DNA of 64,000 nucleotides from Pseudomonas sp. DTU_2021_1001937_2_SI_NGA_ILE_001 (GTDB taxonomy: Bacteria > Pseudomonadota > Gammaproteobacteria > Pseudomonadales > Pseudomonadaceae), in contig NZ_CP135971.1 in assembly GCF_032463525.1 (NCBI RefSeq), positions 496,001 through 560,000 of the forward strand, written 5' to 3'. Both the position numbers and the translations under genes were made by a program. Shown piece after piece: positions 35,866 through 44,546 of this stretch. Within the stretch, counting starts at the first letter, position 1. The number at the start of each line of letters is the position of its first letter. The notes beneath the pieces are model-generated. The model had not been told where the DNA came from. It worked only from the letters and a program-made list of their open reading frames with translations, and searched no databases.

Positions 35866-36351
35866 TCAGGCCAGTGCCGGCAGGGCGCCGAGCTTGCCGC
35901 GATGATAGATCATCGGGGTAGCGGGCGTTTCCGGCAGGATCAGGTTCTTCACCGCGCCGACGATGATCGCGTGGTCGCCGCCATCGTATTCGCGCCACAG
36001 CTCGCACTCGATGATCGCCGTGGCCTTGGCCAGCAGCGGGTTGCCCAGTGCGCTGAGGCTGTACTCGATGCCTTTGGCCTTGTCCTTGCCCTTGCCGGCG
36101 AAGGCATAGGCTTCGGCCTGCTGGTCGGCGCTGAGCAGGTGGATGGCGAAGCGTTTGCTGTCGCGCAGCACCGGGTAGGTGTCGGAGGCGTAATTGGGGC
36201 AGAACAGCACCAGTGCCGGGTCGATGGACAGTGCGCTGAACGCGCTGGCGGTGATGCCTACCAGGTTGCCCTCGGTGTCCAGGGTGGTGACGATGGTCAC
36301 CCCGGACGGGAAGGAGCCCATGACTTCTTTGTAGATACCGGGTTCGATCAT
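35866..36351 (-). CDS. Flavin reductase family protein
   Basis: A 161-aa protein with the flavin-reductase-like FMN-binding split barrel: MGSFPSGVTIVTTLDTEGNLVGITASAFSALSIDPALVLFCP (residues ~11-52) and GDHAIIVGAVKNL. Such proteins reduce FMN or FAD with NAD(P)H and hand it to a flavin-dependent monooxygenase (two-component systems such as HpaBC or RutAF). No monooxygenase is seen in the window. The start at 36351 has GAGG upstream and is 14 bp after the ALDH stop. Confidence 0.9.
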   Translation of the reverse strand: MIEPGIYKEVMGSFPSGVTIVTTLDTEGNLVGITASAFSALSIDPALVLFCPNYASDTYPVLRDSKRFAIHLLSADQQAEAYAFAGKGKDKAKGIEYSLSALGNPLLAKATAIIECELWREYDGGDHAIIVGAVKNLILPETPATPMIYHRGKLGALPALA

Positions 36352-36365
36352 TGCTGCAGCCTCGG

Positions 36366-37847
36366 TTAACGCATCACGAAGGGATCGGGCATCGGCGCTT
36401 GCGAGAGGTTGATCCATACCGTCTTGAGTTCGGTATAGGCCAGCACCGAATCGATGCCGCTCTCACGGCCATAGCCGCTGTTCTTGAAACCGCCGATGGG
36501 CGCCATGGCCGATACCGCACGGTAGGTGTTGACCCAGATGATACCGGAACGCACGTCACGAGCCAGCCGGTGCGCACGCCCCAGGTCACGGGTCCAGATG
36601 CCGGCGGCCAGGCCGAACTGCGAGTCGTTGGCGATGGCCAGGGCCTCGGCCTCGTCCTTGAAGCGGATGACCGAGGCCACGGGGCCGAAGACTTCCTCCT
36701 GCATGATCTTCATCGAGTTGCTGTCGCACTCGAACAGGGTCGGCTCGTAGAACCAGCCGGCCTCGGCGGTATCCGGGCGCTTGCCGCCCAGGCGCAGGCG
36801 CGCGCCTTCGGCCAGGGCGTCGGCGACCAGGCCTTCGACCACAGCCAGTTGCTGGGCGGTGGCCATCGGGCCCATCTCGCTGGTTTCATCCTGCGGGTTG
36901 CCGATACGGATGCGCTTGGCGCGTTCGATCAACCGCTCGACGAACTCGTCGAAGATCTCGTCTTGCACCAGCAGGCGCGAGCCGGCCACGCAGCTTTGTC
37001 CGGAGGCGGCGTAGATACCGGCCACCACGCCGTTGATGGCGCTGTCCAGGTCGGCGTCGGCGAAGATGATGTTGGGTGACTTGCCACCCAGTTCCAGCGA
37101 CAGCTTGGCGAAGTTCTCGGCGCTGCTGCGCACCACGTGACGCGCCGTGGCAGCGCCGCCGGTGAAGGCGATCTTGCGCACCAGCGGGTGACGAGTGAGC
37201 GCCGCACCGGTGCTCGGGCCGTAGCCGGTGACCACGTTGACCACGCCGGCCGGGAAGCCGGCTTGCAGCGCCAGGCGAGCCAGTTCGAGGATGGTCGCCG
37301 AGGCGTGTTCGGAGGGCTTGAGCACGATGGTGTTGCCGGCGGCCAGGGCCGGGGCCAGCTTGATCGCGGTCAGGTACAGCGGGCTGTTCCAGGGGATGAT
37401 CCCGGCGACCACGCCCATCGGCTCGTGCACGGTGTAGGCGAACAGGTCTGGCTTGTCGAGGGGCAGGGTGCCGCCTTCGAGTTTGTCGGCCAGGCCGGCG
37501 GTGTAATGGAAGAACTCCGGCAGGTAGCCGACCTGGCCGCGGGTTTCGCGGATCAGCTTGCCGTTGTCACGGCTTTCCAGCTGAGCCAGGTGTTCCTTGT
37601 TCTCGGCGATCAGGTCACCCAGGCGACGCAGCAGCTTGCCCCGCGCAGTGGCGGTCAGGCCACGCCAGGCCGGGCTTTCGAACGCCTGCTGCGCGGCCTG
37701 CACGGCGCGCTCCACGTCCGCCTCGTCGGCGTCGGGCAGTTGTGCCCAGGGCTCGGCCAGCGCCGGGTTCAGGCTGTCGAAGGTCTTGCCGGACAGCGCA
37801 TCGACCCATTGGCCGTCGATGCACATCTGGAAGCGGGTAAGGCTCAT
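36366..37847 (-). CDS. NAD(P)-dependent aldehyde dehydrogenase
   Basis: A 493-aa class 3-type ALDH superfamily enzyme with all catalytic residues: Asn154 (IPWNSPL), Glu252 (LELGGKSPN), Cys286 (SGQSCVAG), and the FTGGAATARHV coenzyme loop. It oxidises an aldehyde to the acid, resembling betaine/gamma-aminobutyraldehyde- or hydroxymuconate-semialdehyde-type dehydrogenases. It overlaps the hydrolase gene by ATGA and would act downstream of an oxygenase or amine-cleavage step. Confidence 0.93.
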   Translation of the reverse strand: MSLTRFQMCIDGQWVDALSGKTFDSLNPALAEPWAQLPDADEADVERAVQAAQQAFESPAWRGLTATARGKLLRRLGDLIAENKEHLAQLESRDNGKLIRETRGQVGYLPEFFHYTAGLADKLEGGTLPLDKPDLFAYTVHEPMGVVAGIIPWNSPLYLTAIKLAPALAAGNTIVLKPSEHASATILELARLALQAGFPAGVVNVVTGYGPSTGAALTRHPLVRKIAFTGGAATARHVVRSSAENFAKLSLELGGKSPNIIFADADLDSAINGVVAGIYAASGQSCVAGSRLLVQDEIFDEFVERLIERAKRIRIGNPQDETSEMGPMATAQQLAVVEGLVADALAEGARLRLGGKRPDTAEAGWFYEPTLFECDSNSMKIMQEEVFGPVASVIRFKDEAEALAIANDSQFGLAAGIWTRDLGRAHRLARDVRSGIIWVNTYRAVSAMAPIGGFKNSGYGRESGIDSVLAYTELKTVWINLSQAPMPDPFVMR

Positions 37848-38677
37848 GCAACATCCCCTTTGATCGGGTTGTGTAAGGCTGCGGACTTGTCGAGGAAGTC
37901 CAGCAGCACCTGATTGACCAGGCGCGGCGACTCGACCGGCATCATATGCCGTTGCTCAGGCAGGATCGCCACTTCGGCACCCTTGATGCGCATCGCCAGC
38001 TGGCGCGCCATGTCCGGGGTCGAACCGGGGTCAAGCTCACCGGTGGCCACCAGCGTCGGAACACTGATGCTGCCCAGGTCCTCGGCACGGTACATGTCCT
38101 GGGTGGCGAACAGTTTATAGGTGGTCAGGTAGCCCTGCGGGTCGTTGTTGGCCAGGTCCTGGCGGATCGCGGCGATCTGCGCCGGGTTGGCCGCCTGGTA
38201 TTCACGGCTGAACCAGCGCGCCAGGGCTTCGCCGGCATTGGCGTCCGGGCCGTGCTCGGCAGCCTGACTGGTGCGTGCGATGACCCCGGCACGCTGCTCG
38301 GGCGTACGGTTGAACACGCTGTTGAGGATCACCAGGCCGGCCAGGCGCTGCGGGTAGTGCAGGGCGAAGGCTCGCGCGACCAGGCCACCCATCGAGAAGC
38401 CGATCACCGTGGCATGCTCGATACCCAGATGGTCGAGCAGCTCGAGCAACTGTTCGGCATAGCCTGGCAGGCCGGTGTCTGGCTCAGGGCGCGGGCTGGC
38501 GCCGTGGCCGAGCATGTCGTAGGCGATGACCCGGTAGTTGGTGGACAGGCCGACAATCTGCCCGCCCCACATTTCTTTGTTGAGCCCCACCCCGTGAATC
38601 AACACCACGGGATGGCCCTGGCCGGTCGTCAGGTAGCTGGTGCCGGCCGGGGTGCGTTCAGCGGAGAGCTGAATCAT
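37844..38677 (-). CDS. Alpha/beta hydrolase
   Basis: A 277-aa alpha/beta-hydrolase fold enzyme: oxyanion LIHGVG (26-31), nucleophile elbow GFSMGG with Ser95, the acid in ATGELDPGS and His in EQRHMMPVES. Related to ketoadipate enol-lactonase and C-C bond hydrolases; the substrate is not evident. In the DUF1185-hydrolase-ALDH-flavin reductase operon it could hydrolyse an ester, lactone or C-C bond formed by the oxygenase step. The start at 38677 begins with MIQLSAER after GGAGCA. Confidence 0.9.
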   Translation of the reverse strand: MIQLSAERTPAGTSYLTTGQGHPVVLIHGVGLNKEMWGGQIVGLSTNYRVIAYDMLGHGASPRPEPDTGLPGYAEQLLELLDHLGIEHATVIGFSMGGLVARAFALHYPQRLAGLVILNSVFNRTPEQRAGVIARTSQAAEHGPDANAGEALARWFSREYQAANPAQIAAIRQDLANNDPQGYLTTYKLFATQDMYRAEDLGSISVPTLVATGELDPGSTPDMARQLAMRIKGAEVAILPEQRHMMPVESPRLVNQVLLDFLDKSAALHNPIKGDVA

Positions 38678-38805
38678 GGATTGCTCCTGCACAGGTGTTA
38701 TCGGGCGCTGTTCCGGAGCCGGCGGTCCTGCGGCAGGGCAGTGCAACAGCGCTGCGCGTGCCAGGCAGGTGCCTGCCGACTCCGGTGACAGATGCGTTTG
38801 GCAAA

Positions 38806-39399
38806 TTATTGCGCAGCTTTTTCGGCTGCCAGTTCTTCCAGGTCGATATAGCGGTTGCCGATGCGTGGGTGCAGGCGGCCACCGTCGGCGGCACCCAGCA
38901 CCACGATAATCTCGTCGGCGCGTGGCGAATCTTCGATCTGCATTTCCAGGGTGATGTAGTGCGAACGCAGACCTTCGTCATCCTTGTGCATCATCGGAAT
39001 CTGGATGGAGGTGCCTGGCCCGCCGCGCTTGTTGGTGAAGCTCAGGTAGCTCTTGGCTTTTACCGCTTCACGGTAGTGGTTGCCGAAGCGCAAGGTGTGG
39101 ATCACGGCCGAGGCGTGTTCGATCTCGCCATCGGCACCGACCACGGCGGCCTTGCCGTAGGCTTCGATCTTGTCGGCACCACCGATGGCGGCGGTCAGCC
39201 GCTCGACCATCAGCGCGCCGAGATCGGAGCACCAGGCACGGATTTCCGGTTTGAGGTCTTCCACGAAGCCACGACCGACCCACGGGTTCTTGATCACCGC
39301 TGCCAGGCCGACCATGGTCACCGGCTTGTCGGTGGCCTTGCCACCTTCGATGAAGGTTTCTTCGGAGTAGGTGACGATCTTGCGGATTTCAAAGCTCAT
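38806..39399 (-). CDS. Amino acid synthesis (DUF1185) family protein
   Basis: A 197-aa protein starting MSFEIRKIVTYSEETFIEGGK, with GLAAVIKNPWVGRGFVEDLKPEIRAW, EAYGKAAVVGADGEIEHASAVIH and KRGGPGTSIQIPMMHKDDEGLRSHY. These blocks match the AA_synth/DUF1185 family, whose name is historical and whose activity is not established. First gene of the minus-strand operon; its promoter carries the perfect operator ATGGTATACCAT. The start at 39399 has GGAG upstream, and the frame open to 39903 is a shadow of the AraC gene. Confidence 0.85.
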   Translation of the reverse strand: MSFEIRKIVTYSEETFIEGGKATDKPVTMVGLAAVIKNPWVGRGFVEDLKPEIRAWCSDLGALMVERLTAAIGGADKIEAYGKAAVVGADGEIEHASAVIHTLRFGNHYREAVKAKSYLSFTNKRGGPGTSIQIPMMHKDDEGLRSHYITLEMQIEDSPRADEIIVVLGAADGGRLHPRIGNRYIDLEELAAEKAAQ

Positions 39400-39437
39400 G
39401 GAGGGCTCCCATCGGTTGGGCGGTTGTATTTCGTATG

Positions 39438-39449
39438 ATGGTATACCAT
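39438..39449. promoter_or_regulatory. Operator-like site 3 (ATGGTATACCAT)
   Basis: A perfect 12-bp palindrome 39-50 bp before the DUF1185 start and in the space shared with the divergent AraC gene. It is the best copy of the three related sites. Confidence 0.7.
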
Positions 39450-39606
39450 AAGATTGCTTGCGCAAGCCCTTTCTTGTCCCGCCACGAAAAAAGGCCTCAC
39501 GAGAGGGCCATCGGTCACTATCCGATTCCGGCACAAATCGCCTGCTCCCCGCTGGCAGGGAACGAAACTTGCCTTGATCTTCCCGATTGCGTGGGGGGTT
39601 ACCAAG

Positions 39607-40593
39607 ATGCACGAGCACAATGCGGCGGACCATGAATCTGCCTGGAACATCCCCGGCATGCGTCATTGCCGGGCCACCGATATCGATGAACATGCGCACA
39701 ACCTGTCCAGCTGGAAGCTGCACTACGACCAGGTGACGCCCGGACGCTTCAGCGGCGAACTCACCGAGCTGCGCTGTGGCTGGATGCAACTGGTGCGCGA
39801 CCGTTCCAACCAGTCGATGGTCAAGAGCGGCCAGGCCTGGCCCGGCGCGGTGACCTTCAGCCTGCCACTGGCGCCGCACGGCGACGTCTACTGTGCCGGC
39901 CATACTATTCGGACTCCCAGCCTGCTGATCGCCCAGGCCGATGACCTGCCGCAGATCCGTACGCCAGGAACCCTCGACCTGCTATGCATCGCCGTGGAGC
40001 GCCAGGCGCTGGAAGAAGTGCTGCAGCAGCAGAACCAGACCCTCGGGATCAGCGCCTTTCCCACCTGTTACCGTCTGGAAGAGGCGGGGTTACACATAGA
40101 GCTGTACAACCTGCTCAACGAGCTGTTCAGCCCGCAGGGGCAACTGTCGGCGCTGCGCTATGAGGCGATCCGCCACGGGCTGCGCGATGCGCTGATGCTG
40201 CAACTGCTCGACCAGCTTGCCCAGGACCCGGAGCCTCTCAACGGTACGGCACGAAAGCGCATGGTCGACCGCGCCCGCGACTACGCGCTGGCCCACCTCG
40301 ACCAGCCGTTCACCCTGCTGGAGCTATGCAACAGCATCGGTGCCAGCCGCCGCAAGTTGCAGTACTGCTTCCAGGAAGCCCTGGGCATCAACCCGCTGGC
40401 CTACCTGCGCGCGGTGCGCCTCAATGCGGTGCGTCGTGAGCTGTTGGGGGGCGAGGGCGTCATGTCGGTGCAGGACGTCGCCGCGCGCTGGGGCTTCTGG
40501 CACCTGAGCCGTTTTTCCGGGGAGTACCGGCAGATGTTCGGCGAGTTGCCATCGCAAACCCTCCGGCGCGTGAGCTGTGCTGAAAATGGATAA
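39607..40593 (+). CDS. AraC-family transcriptional regulator
   Basis: About 328 aa from ATG 39607, which follows a G-rich stretch; an upstream in-frame start at 39454 is less likely because it runs through the promoter space. The C-terminal double HTH (residues ~225-325) reads LLELCNSIGASRRKLQYCFQEALGINPLAYLRAVRLNAVRREL and VQDVAARWGFWHLSRFSGEYRQMFGELPSQTLRR. The N-terminal ligand domain resembles EutR/AndR-type regulators. It precedes channel, MFS and amidase genes in the same direction and probably activates them. Confidence 0.9.
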   Translation: MHEHNAADHESAWNIPGMRHCRATDIDEHAHNLSSWKLHYDQVTPGRFSGELTELRCGWMQLVRDRSNQSMVKSGQAWPGAVTFSLPLAPHGDVYCAGHTIRTPSLLIAQADDLPQIRTPGTLDLLCIAVERQALEEVLQQQNQTLGISAFPTCYRLEEAGLHIELYNLLNELFSPQGQLSALRYEAIRHGLRDALMLQLLDQLAQDPEPLNGTARKRMVDRARDYALAHLDQPFTLLELCNSIGASRRKLQYCFQEALGINPLAYLRAVRLNAVRRELLGGEGVMSVQDVAARWGFWHLSRFSGEYRQMFGELPSQTLRRVSCAENG

Positions 40594-40652
40594 CGGCGGC
40601 TGACCCGTCCGCCACAGGATGTCCCTGTCCACACTCGACCAAGGGGCATCCC

Positions 40653-41576
40653 ATGAACCATAAGAAAAAAAATGCACAGACGCTGGTGTTCGCCGGCCTG
40701 ATGGGCCTGGCTGGCGGTGCGCTGGCCACGGAAAACGGCGCGCCGACCACGGCCTTCGGTGTCTACGACTTCGGCGCCGGGATGATGCCGCCGACCACGC
40801 CCAACGGTACCGTGGGTTTGCGCACCAACTGGTACAAGGCCACCGTGCAGAAGGACCGTCGTGGGGACGACGTGCCCAATGACTTCTCGCTGAGCGTGCT
40901 GTCGCTGGGCCTGGCCTACATCCGCATGACCGACTACAACTTGTTCGGCGCTCGCTATGGCTTCAGCACCGTGGTGCCGTTCTTCAAGATGGACGCCGAA
41001 GTGGGGATCGACACGCCGGCCGGGCGCCTGGAACTGGCCGCCGACCCGTTCCGCCTGGCGGACATTCAGGTCACCCCGCTGATTCTGGAGTGGAAGCTGG
41101 CGCCCAACCTGTTCGTCAATACGCAGTTCCAGATCCAGGCACCCACCGGCGACTACGATCGCAATCGTCTGGTTTCGCCCGGCCTCAACCACTGGACTTT
41201 CTCGCCGATGGTCAACGCCACCTGGATCAGCGAGACCGGGTTCGAGGTGTCGTCGAGCTTCCAGGTCGACTTCAACACCCGCAACGACGCCACCGATTAC
41301 AAGAACGGCACCGAATATCGTCATGAATTCGCCGTGGGCCAGCATTTCGGTCCGTGGACCGCTGGGATCGGTGGCTACTACTACCGGCAGTTCAGCGACG
41401 ATGATGCGCCGAACCTCACCACCGGCAACCGTGCCAGAGTCCTGGCCGTCGGGCCGGCGCTGGGCTTCGTACAGCCGGGACTGCCGGCCGTCTGGCTGCA
41501 CGCCTACAAGGAATTCGAGGCACGTAACCGTGCCGAGGGTTATGCCGTCGCGCTGCGCGTCGGCGTGAGCTTCTGA
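40653..41576 (+). CDS. Outer-membrane channel, SphA / phenol MetA-degradation family
   Basis: A 307-aa predicted outer-membrane barrel. A signal peptide (MNHKKKNAQTLVFAGLMGLAGGALA) is followed by alternating amphipathic strands and a C-terminal Phe (VALRVGVSF), the usual barrel end. The phrases NFVNTQFQIQAPTGDYD-like (FVNTQFQIQAPTGDYDRNR) and SPGLNHWTFSPMVNATW are typical of the Phenol_MetA_deg/SphA family found with aromatic or amide catabolic genes. It likely lets the substrate of the amidase pathway cross the outer membrane. Confidence 0.85.
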   Translation: MNHKKKNAQTLVFAGLMGLAGGALATENGAPTTAFGVYDFGAGMMPPTTPNGTVGLRTNWYKATVQKDRRGDDVPNDFSLSVLSLGLAYIRMTDYNLFGARYGFSTVVPFFKMDAEVGIDTPAGRLELAADPFRLADIQVTPLILEWKLAPNLFVNTQFQIQAPTGDYDRNRLVSPGLNHWTFSPMVNATWISETGFEVSSSFQVDFNTRNDATDYKNGTEYRHEFAVGQHFGPWTAGIGGYYYRQFSDDDAPNLTTGNRARVLAVGPALGFVQPGLPAVWLHAYKEFEARNRAEGYAVALRVGVSF

Positions 41577-41587
41577 GGAGCATCAGC

Positions 41588-42820
41588 ATGACAACTCTGA
41601 ATGAGAAAACCCTCAGGACCGCCAGTGGGCGGCGTGAGGGCGCGGTACTGGTGCTGGGCAGCAGCCTGACGGTGATGGGCGCGGTGATGGTTGCCCCGGT
41701 GATGCCGCAGATCGGCGCCGAGTTCGGGCCGACCACGGCGCATGCCGATGCGCTGGTGCCTCTGGTGGTGGCCGGCCCGGCGCTGGCCATTGCCTTGTTC
41801 GCGCCGTTGGCCGGCTGGCTGGCCGACCGTATCGGGCGCAAGAACCTGCTGCTGCTCGGCACGCTGTTCTACGCGCTGCTCGGTGCCTTGCCGCTGCTGC
41901 TCCATGACCTGTTGTCCATCGTCGTCGTGCGGCTGCTGTTCGGTTGTGCGGAAGCCGCGGTGATGACCTGCTGCGCGACGCTGATCGCCGACTATTGGCA
42001 CGGCGAAGAGCGGATGCGCTACGTCAATCGCCAGGTGGTGACCATCGGCTCGGTTGGCGCGCTGTTCTTCGTGGCCGGCGGCGCCTTGGGCGAGCACAGC
42101 TGGCGCCTGCCGTTCGCCCTGTACCTGCTGCCCTTGCTGTTGCTGCCGCTGATGGCGCGCTGGCTGTGGGAGCCGCCACGTCAGGCGGCGCAGCAGCCGG
42201 TGGCCGGTGAGCGAGGGCGGGTGGCGCTCGGTTCGCTGCTGATCGGCTACGCCCTGGTATTCGTCGGCATGATTCTGACCTTCGTGGTTCCGGTACAGAC
42301 GCCCGGCCTGTTGGTGGCCATGGGCGTGACCTCCAGCACGCTGATCGGCCTCTCCGCAGGGTTGGGGCTGCTGTCCACCTTGCTGGGCTCGCTGCTCTGG
42401 CCGCTGGTGCGGCGCAGTCTGGGCGTGGCCGGCGGCAACGCCCTGTTGCTGGTGCTGTTGGGTGTGGGCCTGTGGCTGCTGATGCGCGCGACCAGCTACA
42501 GCGCGGTGTTGCTGGCGGTGTTCTGCCACGGCGTAGGTGCCGGTCTGCTGGTGCCCAATGTCATGGCCCCCGTGATGAACGCTCTGACGGCCCGTACCCG
42601 TGGCCGAGGCCTGGGTGTTTTCACTGCCTGCCTGTACCTGGGCCAGTTCATCAGCCCGATGGTGGTACTGGGCGTGGCGGCGTTCGCCGGCAGTGTCGCC
42701 CAGGCGATTTTCTGCATGGCCCTGGCCGGGCTTTGTCTGGCAGCGCTTTGCGCCGCGGTGGCCGTTCAGCGTCGCCAGCTTGCCCGTGCCGACCTTTCTC
42801 CTCTGAACCATCAGGAATAA
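41588..42820 (+). CDS. MFS transporter, Bcr/CflA-like
   Basis: A 410-aa inner-membrane protein with ~12 hydrophobic segments. It opens AVLVLGSSLTVMGAVMVAPVMPQIGAEFG and has the DHA motif GWLADRIGRKNLLLLG (residues ~77-92). The gene is 11 bp after the channel gene and 4 bp before the amidase, so it probably moves the amidase substrate or product, in either direction. Confidence 0.87.
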   Translation: MTTLNEKTLRTASGRREGAVLVLGSSLTVMGAVMVAPVMPQIGAEFGPTTAHADALVPLVVAGPALAIALFAPLAGWLADRIGRKNLLLLGTLFYALLGALPLLLHDLLSIVVVRLLFGCAEAAVMTCCATLIADYWHGEERMRYVNRQVVTIGSVGALFFVAGGALGEHSWRLPFALYLLPLLLLPLMARWLWEPPRQAAQQPVAGERGRVALGSLLIGYALVFVGMILTFVVPVQTPGLLVAMGVTSSTLIGLSAGLGLLSTLLGSLLWPLVRRSLGVAGGNALLLVLLGVGLWLLMRATSYSAVLLAVFCHGVGAGLLVPNVMAPVMNALTARTRGRGLGVFTACLYLGQFISPMVVLGVAAFAGSVAQAIFCMALAGLCLAALCAAVAVQRRQLARADLSPLNHQE

Positions 42821-42824
42821 CGAC

Positions 42825-44279
42825 ATGCAAGATATCCAGGCACTGTTCGATCAGGAAGATGCCACGGCGCTGGCTGCCCGCGTGCGCCAGGGCGAGGTTC
42901 ACCCCGAAGAACTGCTCGAAGCCGCGATCGTGCGGCTGGAAAAGGTCGAGCCGCAGCTCAACGCGGTGGTCGAGCGGCTCTACGACAAGGCTCGTCAGGC
43001 CGCTCAGCAGCCGACCACGCGCCAGGGCCCGTTCGCTGGTGTACCGACCCTGGTCAAGGATCTGTTCTCGCCGCTGGCCGGCGCCTTGATGAGCAACGGC
43101 TCGCGTGCATTGGGCGGCGCCCGCCCAGACTTCGATGGCGAGCTGACTGCGCGCCTGCGACGCAGCGGTTGCGTGCTGATGGGCACCAGCACCTCGCCGG
43201 AATTCGGCACCTCGTACAGCACCGAATCCGACCGCTTCGGTGCGACCCATAACCCTTGGAACCTGGCGCACAGTGCCGGAGGATCCAGCGGCGGTGCGGC
43301 AGCGCTGGTGGCTGCGCGGGTGGTGCCCTTCGCACATGGCAACGATGGCGGTGGTTCGCTGCGGGTCCCAGCCTCGTGCTGTGGCGTGTTCGGCTTCAAG
43401 CCCAGCCGTGGTCTGCTGCCTTCCGGCCCGGTCGTCGGTGAAGGCTGGGCAGGGATGGGCACCGGCCATGCGATTACCCTGAGCGTGCGCGACAGCGCTG
43501 CGCTGCTGGATGCCACGGCGGGCATCGACCTGGGCGCACCTTATGCGGCGCCGCTGGCGAGCAAGCCGTATCGCCTGGCGCTGCAGGCCGACCCATCGCC
43601 CCTGCGCATCGCCCTGGTAGAGCGGGTAGGGCCTTGGGATGTGTCGTCCGAGAGCCTGGAGGCCGCGCGCGATGCGGCGCGGCTGTGCGAGTCCCTGGGC
43701 CATCACGTGGTGGTGGAAAGCCTGCCGGTGGTGCTTGAGGAGTTTCTCGACCAAGTGTTCAACATCATCGGCGCCAGCACCCGCAACTACCTGGACGTGC
43801 TGGGCCAGATGCGCGGTGCACCGGTCAACGAGGCTGAAGTGGAGGCGCGCACACGGGTCATCCTGCGTGAGCGCGGGCAGGTCAGCGGCGCCTGCTACGC
43901 CGCAGCGGTGGAATGGATCCATGCCTTCGGTCGGCGCATGGCGGCGTTCATGCAGGACTATGACGTGGTGCTGACACCGACCCTGGCGCGCCTGCCGCCG
44001 CGCATCGGCGAATTGCAGGCGGTGCGGGACGACTGGTCCATCGAACGGCTGATCGAGCACTTCCACAGCTATTCGCCGTACACGGCGCTGGCCAATGCCA
44101 GTGGCCAGCCGGCGATGTCGGTGCCGTTGTACTGGAGCCCCGGAGGGTTACCGCTGGGCGCGCACTTCATGGGCCGCTTCGGTGAGGAGTCGCTGTTGCT
44201 GGCCCTGGCCGCGCAGCTGGAACGCGCCAGGCCCTGGCAGGGGCGCGTGCCGCCGGTCAATGCGTGCAGCCTGTCCTAG
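42825..44279 (+). CDS. Amidase (amidase signature family)
   Basis: A 484-aa hydrolase with the Ser-cisSer-Lys triad: Lys78 (GVPTLVKDLF), the cis-Ser in GGSSGG (residues 152-157) and nucleophile Ser178 (NDGGGSLRVPASCCG). It resembles the 6-aminohexanoate-cyclic-dimer hydrolase/NylA-like branch. It would release ammonia or an amine from an amide. Last in the AraC-led operon; the REP copy E follows. Confidence 0.92.
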   Translation: MQDIQALFDQEDATALAARVRQGEVHPEELLEAAIVRLEKVEPQLNAVVERLYDKARQAAQQPTTRQGPFAGVPTLVKDLFSPLAGALMSNGSRALGGARPDFDGELTARLRRSGCVLMGTSTSPEFGTSYSTESDRFGATHNPWNLAHSAGGSSGGAAALVAARVVPFAHGNDGGGSLRVPASCCGVFGFKPSRGLLPSGPVVGEGWAGMGTGHAITLSVRDSAALLDATAGIDLGAPYAAPLASKPYRLALQADPSPLRIALVERVGPWDVSSESLEAARDAARLCESLGHHVVVESLPVVLEEFLDQVFNIIGASTRNYLDVLGQMRGAPVNEAEVEARTRVILRERGQVSGACYAAAVEWIHAFGRRMAAFMQDYDVVLTPTLARLPPRIGELQAVRDDWSIERLIEHFHSYSPYTALANASGQPAMSVPLYWSPGGLPLGAHFMGRFGEESLLLALAAQLERARPWQGRVPPVNACSLS

Positions 44280-44281
44280 GC

Positions 44282-44418
44282 CAATACCGTTCGATTAAGC
44301 GGCATGTGGCCCAGTGGGAGCGGCTTTAGCCGCGAAAACGCCAGGAAATTCATTGCATCTGCTGTGAACAGGCGGGCGCTTCGCGGCTGAAGCCGCTCCT
44401 GCCGGGTCTAACTGATCA
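44282..44418. repeat. REP pair with outer arms, copy E
   Basis: Core 44310-44406 with gtgggagcggctttagccgc and gcttcgcggctgaagccgct, in the C/D/F orientation. Left outer arm CAATACCGTTCGATTAAG begins at 44282; right arm ctaactgatcagta follows the core. It lies just 3' of the amidase gene. Confidence 0.8.
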
Positions 44419-44546
44419 GTAATGCGCCTAGCGCCATCGCACCAGGCTGAAGGGGTGATGTCATTATGATGTTGACTGCCCGGCGGTATTGGCGCAGTTT
44501 GGCGCCAATACCGTGCATATCGTGCTGACTGGTCGGGTGAGGCTTA

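Noticed and set aside
38681-38805. Possible small gene or leader RNA in the 128-bp gap before the hydrolase
   Set aside because: Only a short GGCAGG-TG-CCTGCC hairpin was seen; no ORF with a ribosome site.
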